Assembly (NCBI GenBank): GCA_900696525.1
Contig: CAADGL010000021.1
Coordinates: 124,001 to 188,000 of the forward strand
From: an uncultured Planctomycetota bacterium
GTDB taxonomy: Bacteria > Planctomycetota > Phycisphaerae > UBA1845 > Fen-1342
Direction: 5' to 3'
Length of the DNA: 64,000 nt
This document shows positions 55,411-64,000 of this stretch, in pieces. Position numbers and translations under genes: made by a program. The notes under the pieces were generated by a model. The model worked only from the letters and a program-made list of their open reading frames with translations. It was not told the DNA's origin and made no database searches. Every line of letters begins with the position of its first letter. The first letter of the stretch is position 1.

Positions 55411-55505
55411 GTGGGCGCCTCGCACAAACGGTAATCGCCTGCCGCCAGAATAGCACGCCGCCGTAGTGGCGAGAAGCGGAATCGTGGCGCGGGATGCGGG
55501 ATCCT

Positions 55506-55557
55506 CGCCGTTCACACGTTCCGCAGCGTGTGGCCGAGCTTGTACTTCTTGGCCTGC
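55506..55557 (-). repeat. ribBA 3' end direct repeat (right, native copy)
   Basis: Matches 53911-53962; encodes [15 protein letters not shown]. Confidence 0.85.
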
Positions 55558-56777
55558 AAGTAGCGGCGGTTGGCGTCGCCGGCGGGCACTTCGAGCGGAA
55601 TCTGATCGACCACTTCCAGTCCGTAGACCTCAAGCCGGCTGACTTTCTTGGGGTTATTGGTCAGGATGCGCACCTTCGTGAGCCCAACGTCCCGCAGAAT
55701 CTGGGCCCCGACGCCGTAATCGCGGCGGTCCGCCGGCAGCCCGAGTGCCTCGTTGGCCTCGACGGTGTCGAGCCCCTGGTCCTGGAGCTTGTAGGCCCGC
55801 AGCTTGTTCAGCAGTCCGATGCCGCGGCCCTCCTGCCGCAGGTAGACCAGCACGCCGCGACCCTCGCGGGCGATCATCGCCATCGCCGCGTGAAGCTGCT
55901 CGCCGCACTCGCAGCGGTCGGAGCCGAAGACGTCGCCGGTCAGGCATTCGGAGTGCACGCGCACGAGCGTCGGCTCGGGGACCTGGCGCACCTGCCCGGC
56001 GTCGTCGGCGGCGCCCACGCCGCCCAGGCACAGCGCGACGTGCTCGAACTCGTCCGCCCTGGAGCGATAGCCGATCAGCAGCCACTCGCCGTACTCGTTG
56101 CGCAGCGGCACGCTCTCGATGCGCTCCACCAGCCGCTCGCGGCGCATGCGGAACTCGATCAGGTCGGCGATGGTGCACATCTTCAGGCCGTGGGAGGCGC
56201 AGAACGTCGCGAGCTGCGGCACGCGGGCCATGCTGCCGTCGTCGTTGAGGATCTCGATCAGCGCCGCCCCGGGCATCAGCCCCGCCAGCGTGCAGAGATC
56301 GACCGAGCCCTCCGTCTGCCCGGCGCGCACCAGCACCCCGCCCTCGCGCGCGATCAGCGGGTTCACGTGCCCCGGCCGTACGAAATCTTCCGGCACGGCG
56401 CCCTCGGCCACGGTCTGGCGGATCGTCGCGGCCCGGTCGGAGGCGGAGACGCCCGTCGTCACGCCCAGGTGCGGCCCGCCGTCGATCGTCACCGTGAACG
56501 CCGTCCCGTAGCGCGTCGTGTTGGCCGCGCTCTGCGGGTGGAACTGCAAGCGCTCGCACCGCGCCCGCGCGAGCGCCACGCAGAGCGTCCCACGCCCGTA
56601 GCGCAGCATGAAGTTGACCTTCTCCGGCGTGATGTGCTCGGCGGCGCAGACGAGGTCGCCCTCGTTCTCGCGGTCCTCGTCATCCACCAGGACGATCAGG
56701 TTTCCGCGGCGCAGCTCGTCGATGCATTCCTGGATCGGGCTGAAGGGCGTCTTCGAACGGTCGCTGTGTGACGGCAT
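55512..56777 (-). CDS. ribBA: 3,4-dihydroxy-2-butanone-4-phosphate synthase / GTP cyclohydrolase II
   Basis: [76 protein letters not shown]. Confidence 0.94.
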   Translation of the reverse strand: MPSHSDRSKTPFSPIQECIDELRRGNLIVLVDDEDRENEGDLVCAAEHITPEKVNFMLRYGRGTLCVALARARCERLQFHPQSAANTTRYGTAFTVTIDGGPHLGVTTGVSASDRAATIRQTVAEGAVPEDFVRPGHVNPLIAREGGVLVRAGQTEGSVDLCTLAGLMPGAALIEILNDDGSMARVPQLATFCASHGLKMCTIADLIEFRMRRERLVERIESVPLRNEYGEWLLIGYRSRADEFEHVALCLGGVGAADDAGQVRQVPEPTLVRVHSECLTGDVFGSDRCECGEQLHAAMAMIAREGRGVLVYLRQEGRGIGLLNKLRAYKLQDQGLDTVEANEALGLPADRRDYGVGAQILRDVGLTKVRILTNNPKKVSRLEVYGLEVVDQIPLEVPAGDANRRYLQAKKYKLGHTLRNV

Positions 56778-56810
56778 GCGATGGCTCCAGTCCGGGAGTA
56801 TTGTAACCGA

Positions 56811-57878
56811 ATGCCGCAACCCGAGCGCCAAAGCTTCCCCGCCGCCCAGCTCGCCTACGAGTTGCCGGCGGAGCGCATCGCGCAGCATCCGGCGGAGCCG
56901 CGCGACGCGTCGCGGCTGCTGGTGCTGGATCGCGCCACGGGGGACATCACGCACACCGTCTTCGGGCGCATCGGCGACTGGCTGCGGCCCGGCGACTGCC
57001 TGGTGCTGAACAACACCCGCGTGCTGCCGGCGCGGTTCTTCTGCCGGCGATCGACGGGCGGGCGGGTCGAAGCGCTGTTCCTTCACGCGGACGATGCGGG
57101 CTGGCGCGTGCTGCTGAGGCCCGCGGCGCGGCTGCGCGCCGACGAGCGCCTCGCGTGCGAGGGAGCGCCCGATCGCGGGCTGCTGCTGCGCGAGCGCGGC
57201 GAGCGCGGTGTGTGGACCGTCGCGCCGGAGCCGCCGGAGCCGCCCGAAACGCTGCTGGCGCGCATCGGACAGACGCCGCTGCCGCCCTACATCCGCCGCG
57301 AAGGCGCGCCGCCCGCGCCGGACGCGGCGCGCTACCAGACGGTCTATGCGCGGCACGCGGGCGCGGTGGCGGCGCCGACCGCCGGCCTGCACTTCACGCC
57401 GGAGCTTCTGGCGCGCTTGCGAGCGCAGGGCGTCGCGACAGCGGAAGTGACGCTGCACGTCGGGATGGGCACATTCGCACCGATCGAGGTCGCCGACCTG
57501 CGCGACCACCGCATGCACGCCGAGTGGTTCGAGTGCCCGGCGGCGGCGCTGGAGCGCATCGCGGCGGCGCGGGCAGCCGGCGGGCGGATCGTCGCCGTCG
57601 GCACGACCAGCGCCCGCGTGCTGGAGTCGCCGGCCGATCCCGGCGCGGCGCCTGTCGCCGGGGAGACGCGGCGCGGCTGGACCGACATCTTCATCTATCC
57701 GCCGTACGAATTCCGCCAGCTCGACGCGCTGCTGACGAACTTCCACCTGCCGGGCAGCACGCTGCTGGCGCTGGTGATGGCGCTGGGGGGCGTAGAGCCG
57801 GTCCGCCGGGCCTACGCGGAGGCGATCGCCCACGAGTACCGGTTCTACAGCTACGGCGACGCGATGTTGCTGATCTGA
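56811..57878 (+). CDS. queA: tRNA preQ1(34) S-adenosylmethionine ribosyltransferase-isomerase
   Basis: AYELPAERIAQHPAEPRDASRLLVLDR; NNTRVLPARF; AAPTAGLHFTPELL; LHVGMGTFAPI; LLTNFHLPGSTLL. Confidence 0.95.
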   Translation: MPQPERQSFPAAQLAYELPAERIAQHPAEPRDASRLLVLDRATGDITHTVFGRIGDWLRPGDCLVLNNTRVLPARFFCRRSTGGRVEALFLHADDAGWRVLLRPAARLRADERLACEGAPDRGLLLRERGERGVWTVAPEPPEPPETLLARIGQTPLPPYIRREGAPPAPDAARYQTVYARHAGAVAAPTAGLHFTPELLARLRAQGVATAEVTLHVGMGTFAPIEVADLRDHRMHAEWFECPAAALERIAAARAAGGRIVAVGTTSARVLESPADPGAAPVAGETRRGWTDIFIYPPYEFRQLDALLTNFHLPGSTLLALVMALGGVEPVRRAYAEAIAHEYRFYSYGDAMLLI

Positions 57879-59500
57879 GGCGGCTGGGGCTCGCCGGCGG
57901 GCGGCGACATGGCCTGCATCTGCTGCTCGAAGACGACGCGGAAGACCTCTGAGCTGCCGACCAGCGTGCGGAAGTCCTCGCGGCTGAAGGTGATGACGTC
58001 GACCGGCGTCAGGCAGCGAACCGTCGCGGTCCGCGGCATGCCGCGCAGCAGGGCGACCTCGCCGAAGGATTCGCCCGCCTTGCGCGCGGCCAGGCGCTGC
58101 TCGGCGCCGTCGGGCCCGGTGCGCACGACCTCGACTTCGCCCGACTCGATGATGTAGAAGCGGTCGCCGATCTCGCCCTGGCGGATGATGACTTCGCCGG
58201 CCTTGTAGTGGGCGCGGCCCAGGCGCTCCGTGCGGCGGACGTCGAGCATCGCGATGTCGCGCGGAAAGAACACGTCCAGGGCCCAGTCGATGCCGACGCG
58301 GATCTTGGCCCGCACGCCGGGCAGCTTCATGAAGTACACCGTCCGCCACAGGAACCACGCGAGCCGGCCCGAGATCATCAGGCCCATGACCTGGGCCACG
58401 CCGCACTGGTGCCCGACGATCGCGAGCTGCCCCAGCCCGCCGAACACGAACGGCCGCGCCTTGCCGCCGCGCAGCGCCGCGTGGATGTTCTCGGCGACGC
58501 GCTTGCCCTGGCGGGTGGCGTACTGGGCGGTGGGCGGGCAGTATCCGCCGCGCTTCACGTCGGGCAGCAGCGCCGAATCGCCCACGGCCCACACGCCCGA
58601 AAGCCCCTGCACGCGCATGCACTCATCGACCAGCACGCGCCCGCGCTCCTGCGGCAGGGCGCTGCCGGTGATGACCGGGTGCGGCGAGTTGCCGACCGTG
58701 CAGACGACGGTCGCGGCCTCGATCTCGCGCCCGTCGCCCAGGATCACGCCGCCGGCGGTGCATTCCCTCACGCGCGTCTCGACCAGCACCTCGACGCCGC
58801 GCTGCTCGAGCTTGCGGCGGGCGAAGTCGGCGAGCTCGGGACGGAGCTCGTTGAGGATGCGCGGCTGGCTGTGGACGAGGATGAGGCGATGGCCGGTGGC
58901 GGCGGCGCGCGGGAAGAAGCGCAGCACGCCCTTGACCATGTCGTTGAGCTCGGCGCCGGTCTCGACGCCGCTGAAGCCGCCGCCGACGGCGACGAAGGTC
59001 AGCAGGCGGCGGCGCTGGCGTTCGTCGGGCTCGACGTCGGCCTCCTCGAGCCGCTGGAGCACGTGGTTGCGCAGGTGGAAGGCGTCGCCGAGGTTCTTGA
59101 TCGGCAGCGAGTGCTCGCGCATGCCGGGGATGCGCGAGAGGTCCATCGTCAGGCCGAGGGCGATGACGAGCTGGTCGTAGCCGAGCGTCTGCACGCGGCG
59201 TGCGTCGGCGCCGACCAGCTCGACCGTGCGCGCCGCCAGGTCGATGCGCTGCACCTCGGCGTTGGTGACGACGACGCCGCGGCAGAGCTGGCGGATCGGG
59301 TTGACGATGTGCGTGGGCTCGATGCGGCAGGCGACGACCTCGGGCAGCAGCGGCTGGAAGACGAAGTAGTTCTCGTTCGAGACCAGGTGAATCTCAACCG
59401 CGGGGTCGCGCCGCAGCAGGGCGCGCAGGCGCATGGCGGCGCTGACGCCGGCAAAGCCGCCGCCGAGTATGAGGATGCGGGTGCGCGGGGCCGCTTGCAT
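57851..59500 (-). CDS. type II NADH dehydrogenase fused to C-terminal cyclic nucleotide-binding domain
   Basis: ILILGGGFAGVSAAMRL; FVAVGGGFSGVETGAEL; GVWAVGDSALLP; C-term HYKAGEVIIRQGEIGDRFYIIESGEVEVVRTG..ESFGEVALLRGMPRTATVR. Confidence 0.92.
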   Translation of the reverse strand: MQAAPRTRILILGGGFAGVSAAMRLRALLRRDPAVEIHLVSNENYFVFQPLLPEVVACRIEPTHIVNPIRQLCRGVVVTNAEVQRIDLAARTVELVGADARRVQTLGYDQLVIALGLTMDLSRIPGMREHSLPIKNLGDAFHLRNHVLQRLEEADVEPDERQRRRLLTFVAVGGGFSGVETGAELNDMVKGVLRFFPRAAATGHRLILVHSQPRILNELRPELADFARRKLEQRGVEVLVETRVRECTAGGVILGDGREIEAATVVCTVGNSPHPVITGSALPQERGRVLVDECMRVQGLSGVWAVGDSALLPDVKRGGYCPPTAQYATRQGKRVAENIHAALRGGKARPFVFGGLGQLAIVGHQCGVAQVMGLMISGRLAWFLWRTVYFMKLPGVRAKIRVGIDWALDVFFPRDIAMLDVRRTERLGRAHYKAGEVIIRQGEIGDRFYIIESGEVEVVRTGPDGAEQRLAARKAGESFGEVALLRGMPRTATVRCLTPVDVITFSREDFRTLVGSSEVFRVVFEQQMQAMSPPAGEPQPPQISNIASP

Positions 59501-59511
59501 CGCGCTCCTTC

Positions 59512-61074
59512 TCAGGGCGTCGGGGGCGGGGCCGGCGATTGCGGAAAGAGCTTGCTCAGGCCGGTGATGCGCGCCCGTAGCTCGCTCAGGTCGAAGCCGG
59601 GCCGCAATTCGAGCTCCAGCTCGACCGGCTCTCGATTCCGCTCCTTGGCGACAGCCGGCCACTCTTCCTTCCAGACGCGCGCCTGCTGGTCGAGCTGGTC
59701 CCGGCCATACAGCAGGCGCTCCAGCTCGGCCAACTCCCTGCGGATGGCCTCGTCGTTTGCGGGCCGCTCGCCCGGCCACGCCCGCTGGTACAGGGCGCGC
59801 AGCCCGCGGTAGGTCTGCTCCGTCGCCCGCGGGCCCGCCGCCAGCACGTAATCCGGCTCGGCGGTAAGCTGCCGGCACAGCCCGACGACGTCCTCGCGGC
59901 TGAAACGGCGCTCGCCGACCTTGTACGCCAGCGACTCGGCCAGCTCGCGCAGGCGCGCCGCGGCCGCGCGCACGGGGGCCGGCTCGGCGGCGTGCAGGCG
60001 CAGACCCCGGAGAATCTGCCTCACCAGCGCCTCGGCCTCGTCGGCGCGCTCCGGCTCGAACACGTTCAGCAGCGCCCGGCCGCCGATCCACGGCGTCATG
60101 TCCCATTTCGGCTCGCCGGGCTGCCCGAAGCGCGGCAGCGCCGGCGTACGACCGTCGGCGACGCGATACTCGTGGTGGCAGGAGAAGCAGTCGAACAGCG
60201 CGTAGTCCGGCGCCTGGCTGGAGTCGGCCCACTCGATCAGCAGCCGCATCGACTCGTAGAGCGTCACGGCCTGCCCCACGGCCCACAGCCGGGCGTAGTA
60301 CGCCGCCGGGTCTTCGCCCTCGAGGCGCGTGCGCTCGTCGCGCCAGTGCTTCGGGACCAGGAACGTGTCACCCGCGAGCTCGAAGGTGAGCTGCGGATGG
60401 CCGGCAGCCAGCAGGCTGTGCGGCGCGCGGCGCCCGTGCGGGCCGCCCAGGTGGCATTCCAGGCACTTCGGCGCCCAGCGCGCGATGTTCCGCGTGTCGT
60501 ACATGCCGGCGTCGAGCCAGTCCTTGGCGGACTTGGTCTTCCAGTCGGGAAAGCGGTGCGGCGTGTCCCAGGCGCTGCTGCGGCCGTGGCACATTTCGCA
60601 GCCGACGCCGGTCGTCATGACGCCGCTCTTGGGCGCGAGGCCGCCGGCGCGCTCCGAGTGGCACGCCAGGCAGTCGGCTCGCTCGATCGCCTTGCTGCCC
60701 TTGTTGTCCTGGGCATGGAGATACGCGGCCATCCGGTCGGATCGCGCTTCAGTGAGCGTCTGGTACGCCCGCGCGTGCGCCCCGAACCCGCCGGCGTACC
60801 ACGCCAACTGCTCCTGGTCGGTGCGCGGCGGGTCCTTGCGATCATGACACGACGCGCAGCCTTGCAGGCCCAGCAAGTCCTTGCGCGATTCGCTCTCGGC
60901 GAAGGACCGCGCGTATCCCGCCAGGTCGCGCGCGTAGGCGTCGTCCGACGGCTGAGCGCCGCGCGTGGCCGCCGGCGCGTGCCGCAGCACCAGCAGCGCA
61001 AGCCCCAGCGTCAGCACGATCACCCAACACCCCGGGCGCAGAAAGACGCGCCGCTGTGCGGCCGGACTGGTCAT
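59512..61074 (-). CDS. multiheme c-type cytochrome (five CXXCH)
   Basis: CASCH, CLACH, CEMCH, CLECH, CFSCH; N-terminal signal/TM. Confidence 0.88.
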   Translation of the reverse strand: MTSPAAQRRVFLRPGCWVIVLTLGLALLVLRHAPAATRGAQPSDDAYARDLAGYARSFAESESRKDLLGLQGCASCHDRKDPPRTDQEQLAWYAGGFGAHARAYQTLTEARSDRMAAYLHAQDNKGSKAIERADCLACHSERAGGLAPKSGVMTTGVGCEMCHGRSSAWDTPHRFPDWKTKSAKDWLDAGMYDTRNIARWAPKCLECHLGGPHGRRAPHSLLAAGHPQLTFELAGDTFLVPKHWRDERTRLEGEDPAAYYARLWAVGQAVTLYESMRLLIEWADSSQAPDYALFDCFSCHHEYRVADGRTPALPRFGQPGEPKWDMTPWIGGRALLNVFEPERADEAEALVRQILRGLRLHAAEPAPVRAAAARLRELAESLAYKVGERRFSREDVVGLCRQLTAEPDYVLAAGPRATEQTYRGLRALYQRAWPGERPANDEAIRRELAELERLLYGRDQLDQQARVWKEEWPAVAKERNREPVELELELRPGFDLSELRARITGLSKLFPQSPAPPPTP

Positions 61075-62717
61075 GGCAAGGCTCCCTGGGTCGTCGCCGC
61101 CGCCTCCGACTCCCGAGCCGGCCCGCCTTTGCCCTGCGACTCAGCGGCGAGGAGACGGGCCGAGGACAGCCCGGCTCCGCTGGGATCCCGGCTCGTTCGC
61201 GGCTCCTGCGACGGCGGACGGTGGAAGGTGTGGCAGTAGACGCAACGGTCGCTCACGCCGCCGAGCAGCGGCCCGCCGGCGTGATGGGCGGGCGCATGAC
61301 AGCCGCGGCAGGCATCCACGTTCGGAAGCAGCACGTCCGCGCTTTGCCTGCTGGTCGTGGCGCCCGGATGACAGTGAATGCATCCCGCGGCGGCGGCCGC
61401 AACAGGTTCCGGCGCCGCCTTGACGAGCGGCCCGACCGTCTTGTGCCGCGCATGGCTGAACGAGCCGTGCAGGAACCAGCGCCGCGGGATGGACGTCGGG
61501 GCGATCACCGCCAGTGGCGTCTCAAAGGCGGAACTCGTCTGCCGCGGGGGCGGCCGGTAATCGACGGCATGACACTTTGTGCAGAGCCCGCCGCCGGCGA
61601 CGTCGTAGAGGCGCCGCTCGATCGTGACGGCGTTCCTGGCGATGTACCGCAGCTCGTCGGCGGTGTCTACCTTGCCATCCGCGCCCGGCGCGGGCCGCGG
61701 CTCGAGGTCGCTCTCGGGCGGCGTTTGCTCGCCGGGCTCACGCAGGAAGCGCAGCAATTGGCCGATGATGCCCGAGCGGATTTCGCCGGGCGTGCTGTGT
61801 GCGACCCAGCCGTCGGGCGTGCCGCGGATCGGATAGAGCGAGCCGACGTCGAGCTTGTGGCAGGCGGCGCAGTGCAGCTCGTAGCGGATGGGCTGCATGA
61901 AGGCGCCGGACTTGTCCACCTCGTCGGCGCCGGCCGACGCGAGCTCGTGCGGCAGGCGCTCGACGCCCAGGACGCGCGCCAGGCCGAAGCGCCACGGCCG
62001 CTGCGAGTCGCCGGCGCGATGGCAGTCGTCGCACGAGAGCGGCTCGCCCGGAATGCCGGGGAAGGGCCGCTTGGCGACGTCCATGTGGGTGTCGTGGCTG
62101 AACCGGAGTCGTCCCGGGTCGGGCCGCGACAGCGCCGCGAAGTCCGGGTGGTCGCCGTTGCGCTTTCGCTTGCCGAACTGCGTGATCGAGCGCGCGAACG
62201 GGCTGCCGGCGTCGAGCGGACGCAGGTCCGCGTGGCAGCTCGTGCAGTGCCGGTCGTCCATTTCCGTCAGCCGCACGAAGCCCGCATGCTCGGCGTGGCA
62301 CGAGCTGCACGCGGCCCGGGGCTCGCGCGCGTCGGGGTGAGAGGCGGCGTGCGGAGCGGATAGCTGGTGCCAGGCCGACCGCGTCTCCGTATCGTGGCCG
62401 ATCGTCCAGCCGTGACAGCTAAGGCAGCCGTCGTTCAGCGTGTGGGCCTTGTCGGCGTCGCTCTTCCAGAAACGCGCGAAGTGCGTCGCCTGCGTATGAC
62501 ATGCGGCGCAGTTGTCAGCCAGCATCGCGTGGCCGATCGACATCGGCCCGCTGCTGAACGGCCGCTCGTCGCCGCGCACAAGCGTCGCGATCATCCAGCC
62601 GGCGGCCAGCAGGGCCCCGCCCGCGGCGAGGGCGCGCTTCAGCAGGCGCTCGCGATGGACGCGCAGCGCGTAGAACAGATTGAAGCGGTCCCAGAGCGGC
62701 TTCGGTTTGTAGGGCAC
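61071..62717 (-). CDS. decaheme c-type cytochrome (ten CXXCH), membrane anchored
   Basis: CAACH, CLSCH, CSSCH, CTSCH, CDDCH, CAACH, CTKCH, CIHCH, CRGCH, CVYCH; N-terminal TM; 4-bp overlap with next cytochrome gene. Confidence 0.9.
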   Translation of the reverse strand: MPYKPKPLWDRFNLFYALRVHRERLLKRALAAGGALLAAGWMIATLVRGDERPFSSGPMSIGHAMLADNCAACHTQATHFARFWKSDADKAHTLNDGCLSCHGWTIGHDTETRSAWHQLSAPHAASHPDAREPRAACSSCHAEHAGFVRLTEMDDRHCTSCHADLRPLDAGSPFARSITQFGKRKRNGDHPDFAALSRPDPGRLRFSHDTHMDVAKRPFPGIPGEPLSCDDCHRAGDSQRPWRFGLARVLGVERLPHELASAGADEVDKSGAFMQPIRYELHCAACHKLDVGSLYPIRGTPDGWVAHSTPGEIRSGIIGQLLRFLREPGEQTPPESDLEPRPAPGADGKVDTADELRYIARNAVTIERRLYDVAGGGLCTKCHAVDYRPPPRQTSSAFETPLAVIAPTSIPRRWFLHGSFSHARHKTVGPLVKAAPEPVAAAAAGCIHCHPGATTSRQSADVLLPNVDACRGCHAPAHHAGGPLLGGVSDRCVYCHTFHRPPSQEPRTSRDPSGAGLSSARLLAAESQGKGGPARESEAAATTQGALP

Positions 62718-62797
62718 AATGCCACCCGATCCAGAACGGCCACCCGATCACAGAATCACAAGATCACCCGCTCACCAGGCCAGAATGGCCCCCTGCC

Positions 62798-63775
62798 TCA
62801 GTAATAGAGCGCCATCACCATATGCACCGCCGTCAGCACCAGCAACGCCGTCGTCAGCGGAATGTGCAGCAGCAGCCAGCCGTGCAGCACCCGGTGCAGC
62901 CGAATCTGCCGCGCCTTCTGCCGCGCCTCGCCGCACAGCTCCTCCAGCGTGCGCAGCGCGGGCTCCATGCCCGGATGAATGTCGGTGCGCACCGCGTCGA
63001 ACGCGATTGACGCGCGCACCGCGCTGGCCAGCGCCGGCCGCCGGCTGCGGCAGTTCCGCAGGAACGGCGCCACCTGTCCGCCGTAGAACCGCAGCAGCGC
63101 CGCCAGGCCCTTCTCGATCGCCGCCGTCTGCTCCGCCGCCGCCGCCTTCGCGGCTTCGTCGGCGTCCGCCGCCACTTTCACGGCGGGCCCCTTGCGGAAC
63201 TCCGGCTGCTCTTCGCCGGTGAGCCGCAGCGTCTCCGACAGCTCCTGCTTGAACTGGGCGATCTCCGGCGTGTCGGGCGGGCAGTGCTCGGCGACGACCG
63301 CGAGCGCCTGCACGCGCATCTCGGCCAGCCGGCGTTCGATCTGCTCGTAGGTGGTTTCCTGCGGGACGGCGGTGGTGATGAGCCGCGGCATGGCATGTTG
63401 CAGGATCGCGCCGTACACGCCGCTGACCACGATCGCAATCAGCAGGCACATGAGCACGGTCGTCAGCGTGCCGCCGAACTGAAAGGCGCCGTGCAGCAGG
63501 ATGACCGGCAGGCTGAGGAGGCCAAGCCACAGGTGCCCGCGCAGCCAGGCGCTCATGGGCCCCAGGCGCAACAGCAAGGCCCGTCGCCGCGCCCCGAGCA
63601 GCGCCGCGAAGGCGATGAACGCCGTCCCGAGCGCGCCCAGCGCCAGGCCCAGCCAGCTATCTCCCTGCGGCGGCCCCGGGGCGGACGAGTCGGCCGCGAC
63701 GTAGGCGAGCGTGCAGACGGCGAGGATCACGAGCGAGGCGACGGCCCAGCCGCGGTGCGTGGCGTCGATTCTCAT
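62798..63775 (-). CDS. cytochrome b-like polytopic membrane protein
   Basis: TM helices with histidines (LRGHLWLGLLSLPVILLHGAFQFGG; LHRVLHGWLLLHIPLTTALLVLTAVHMVMALYY). Confidence 0.65.
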   Translation of the reverse strand: MRIDATHRGWAVASLVILAVCTLAYVAADSSAPGPPQGDSWLGLALGALGTAFIAFAALLGARRRALLLRLGPMSAWLRGHLWLGLLSLPVILLHGAFQFGGTLTTVLMCLLIAIVVSGVYGAILQHAMPRLITTAVPQETTYEQIERRLAEMRVQALAVVAEHCPPDTPEIAQFKQELSETLRLTGEEQPEFRKGPAVKVAADADEAAKAAAAEQTAAIEKGLAALLRFYGGQVAPFLRNCRSRRPALASAVRASIAFDAVRTDIHPGMEPALRTLEELCGEARQKARQIRLHRVLHGWLLLHIPLTTALLVLTAVHMVMALYY

Positions 63776-64000
63776 CGGGCGACCGCCAGGGAGGGTGCGC
63801 GCCGCCCGGTGCGGCGGGCGTCGAAGAACTCCAGCGCGTCGACGCGCAGGGCGGCGTCGTGGGGGCAGGCGTAGACGCAACTGGGCTGGCCGTCGAAGAG
63901 CGACTGGCACTGGTCGCAGGTGTAGGCCACGCGGTCGTCGCCGGTCTTGAGCGGGCGGTCGATGACCTGGCCCTCGCGCTGCGACATGTTGATGGCGTCG
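63772..64000 (-). CDS. 4Fe-4S ferredoxin-type protein, C-terminal part (extends beyond window)
   Basis: CDQCQSLFDGQPSCVYACPHDAALRVDALEFF; no stop between 63987 and window end. Confidence 0.75.
   Translation of the reverse strand, partial: DAINMSQREGQVIDRPLKTGDDRVAYTCDQCQSLFDGQPSCVYACPHDAALRVDALEFFDARRTGRRAPSLAVAR

Noticed and set aside
56778-58622. Upstream extension of the ribBA ORF (55512..58622, 1036 aa)
   Set aside because: Extension is antisense to queA; the recognisable ribBA protein begins at 56777.
1-64000. CRISPR arrays, tRNA/rRNA genes, transposases, integrases, prophage
   Set aside because: None detected by reading; the repeat array at 8338-8469 lacks repeat-spacer structure.

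Overview
GC-rich chromosomal window with planctomycete-like content: C-terminal paired dockerin-like/EF-hand repeats, a PEP-CTERM protein, an ECF sigma factor next to a Ser/Thr kinase with TPRs, and giant 'TAFTYQG' secreted proteins. About 50 CDSs can be supported. They include rpmF-plsX-fabH-fabD-fabG, a MoxR/Mg-chelatase-like ATPase, rsmD, an AbgT transporter, asparaginase, phoH, ilvE, class I FBA, a cDPG-synthetase-like GTPase, ROK kinase, MauG-type peroxidase, ribBA, queA, and a respiratory cluster at the right edge (NDH-2 fused to a cNMP-binding domain, two multiheme cytochromes c, a membrane cytochrome-b-like protein and a ferredoxin). I saw no rRNA, tRNA, CRISPR array or transposase. 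The strongest leads are: (1) a membrane-anchored GspE/PilB-like protein whose Walker A lysine is replaced (APKGGGLTTT), in tandem with a CvpA-like membrane protein; (2) the NDH-2-cNMP/multiheme electron-transfer cluster; (3) a kelch-Ig-dockerin gene bounded by a 52-bp direct repeat of the ribBA 3' end, suggesting cassette insertion; (4) a convergent intergenic array of six ~22-bp hairpin units; (5) two UVR-motif paralogs and a tandem cluster of small membrane proteins that look lineage-specific. All calls are from reading the sequence and ORF track; no database search was run.
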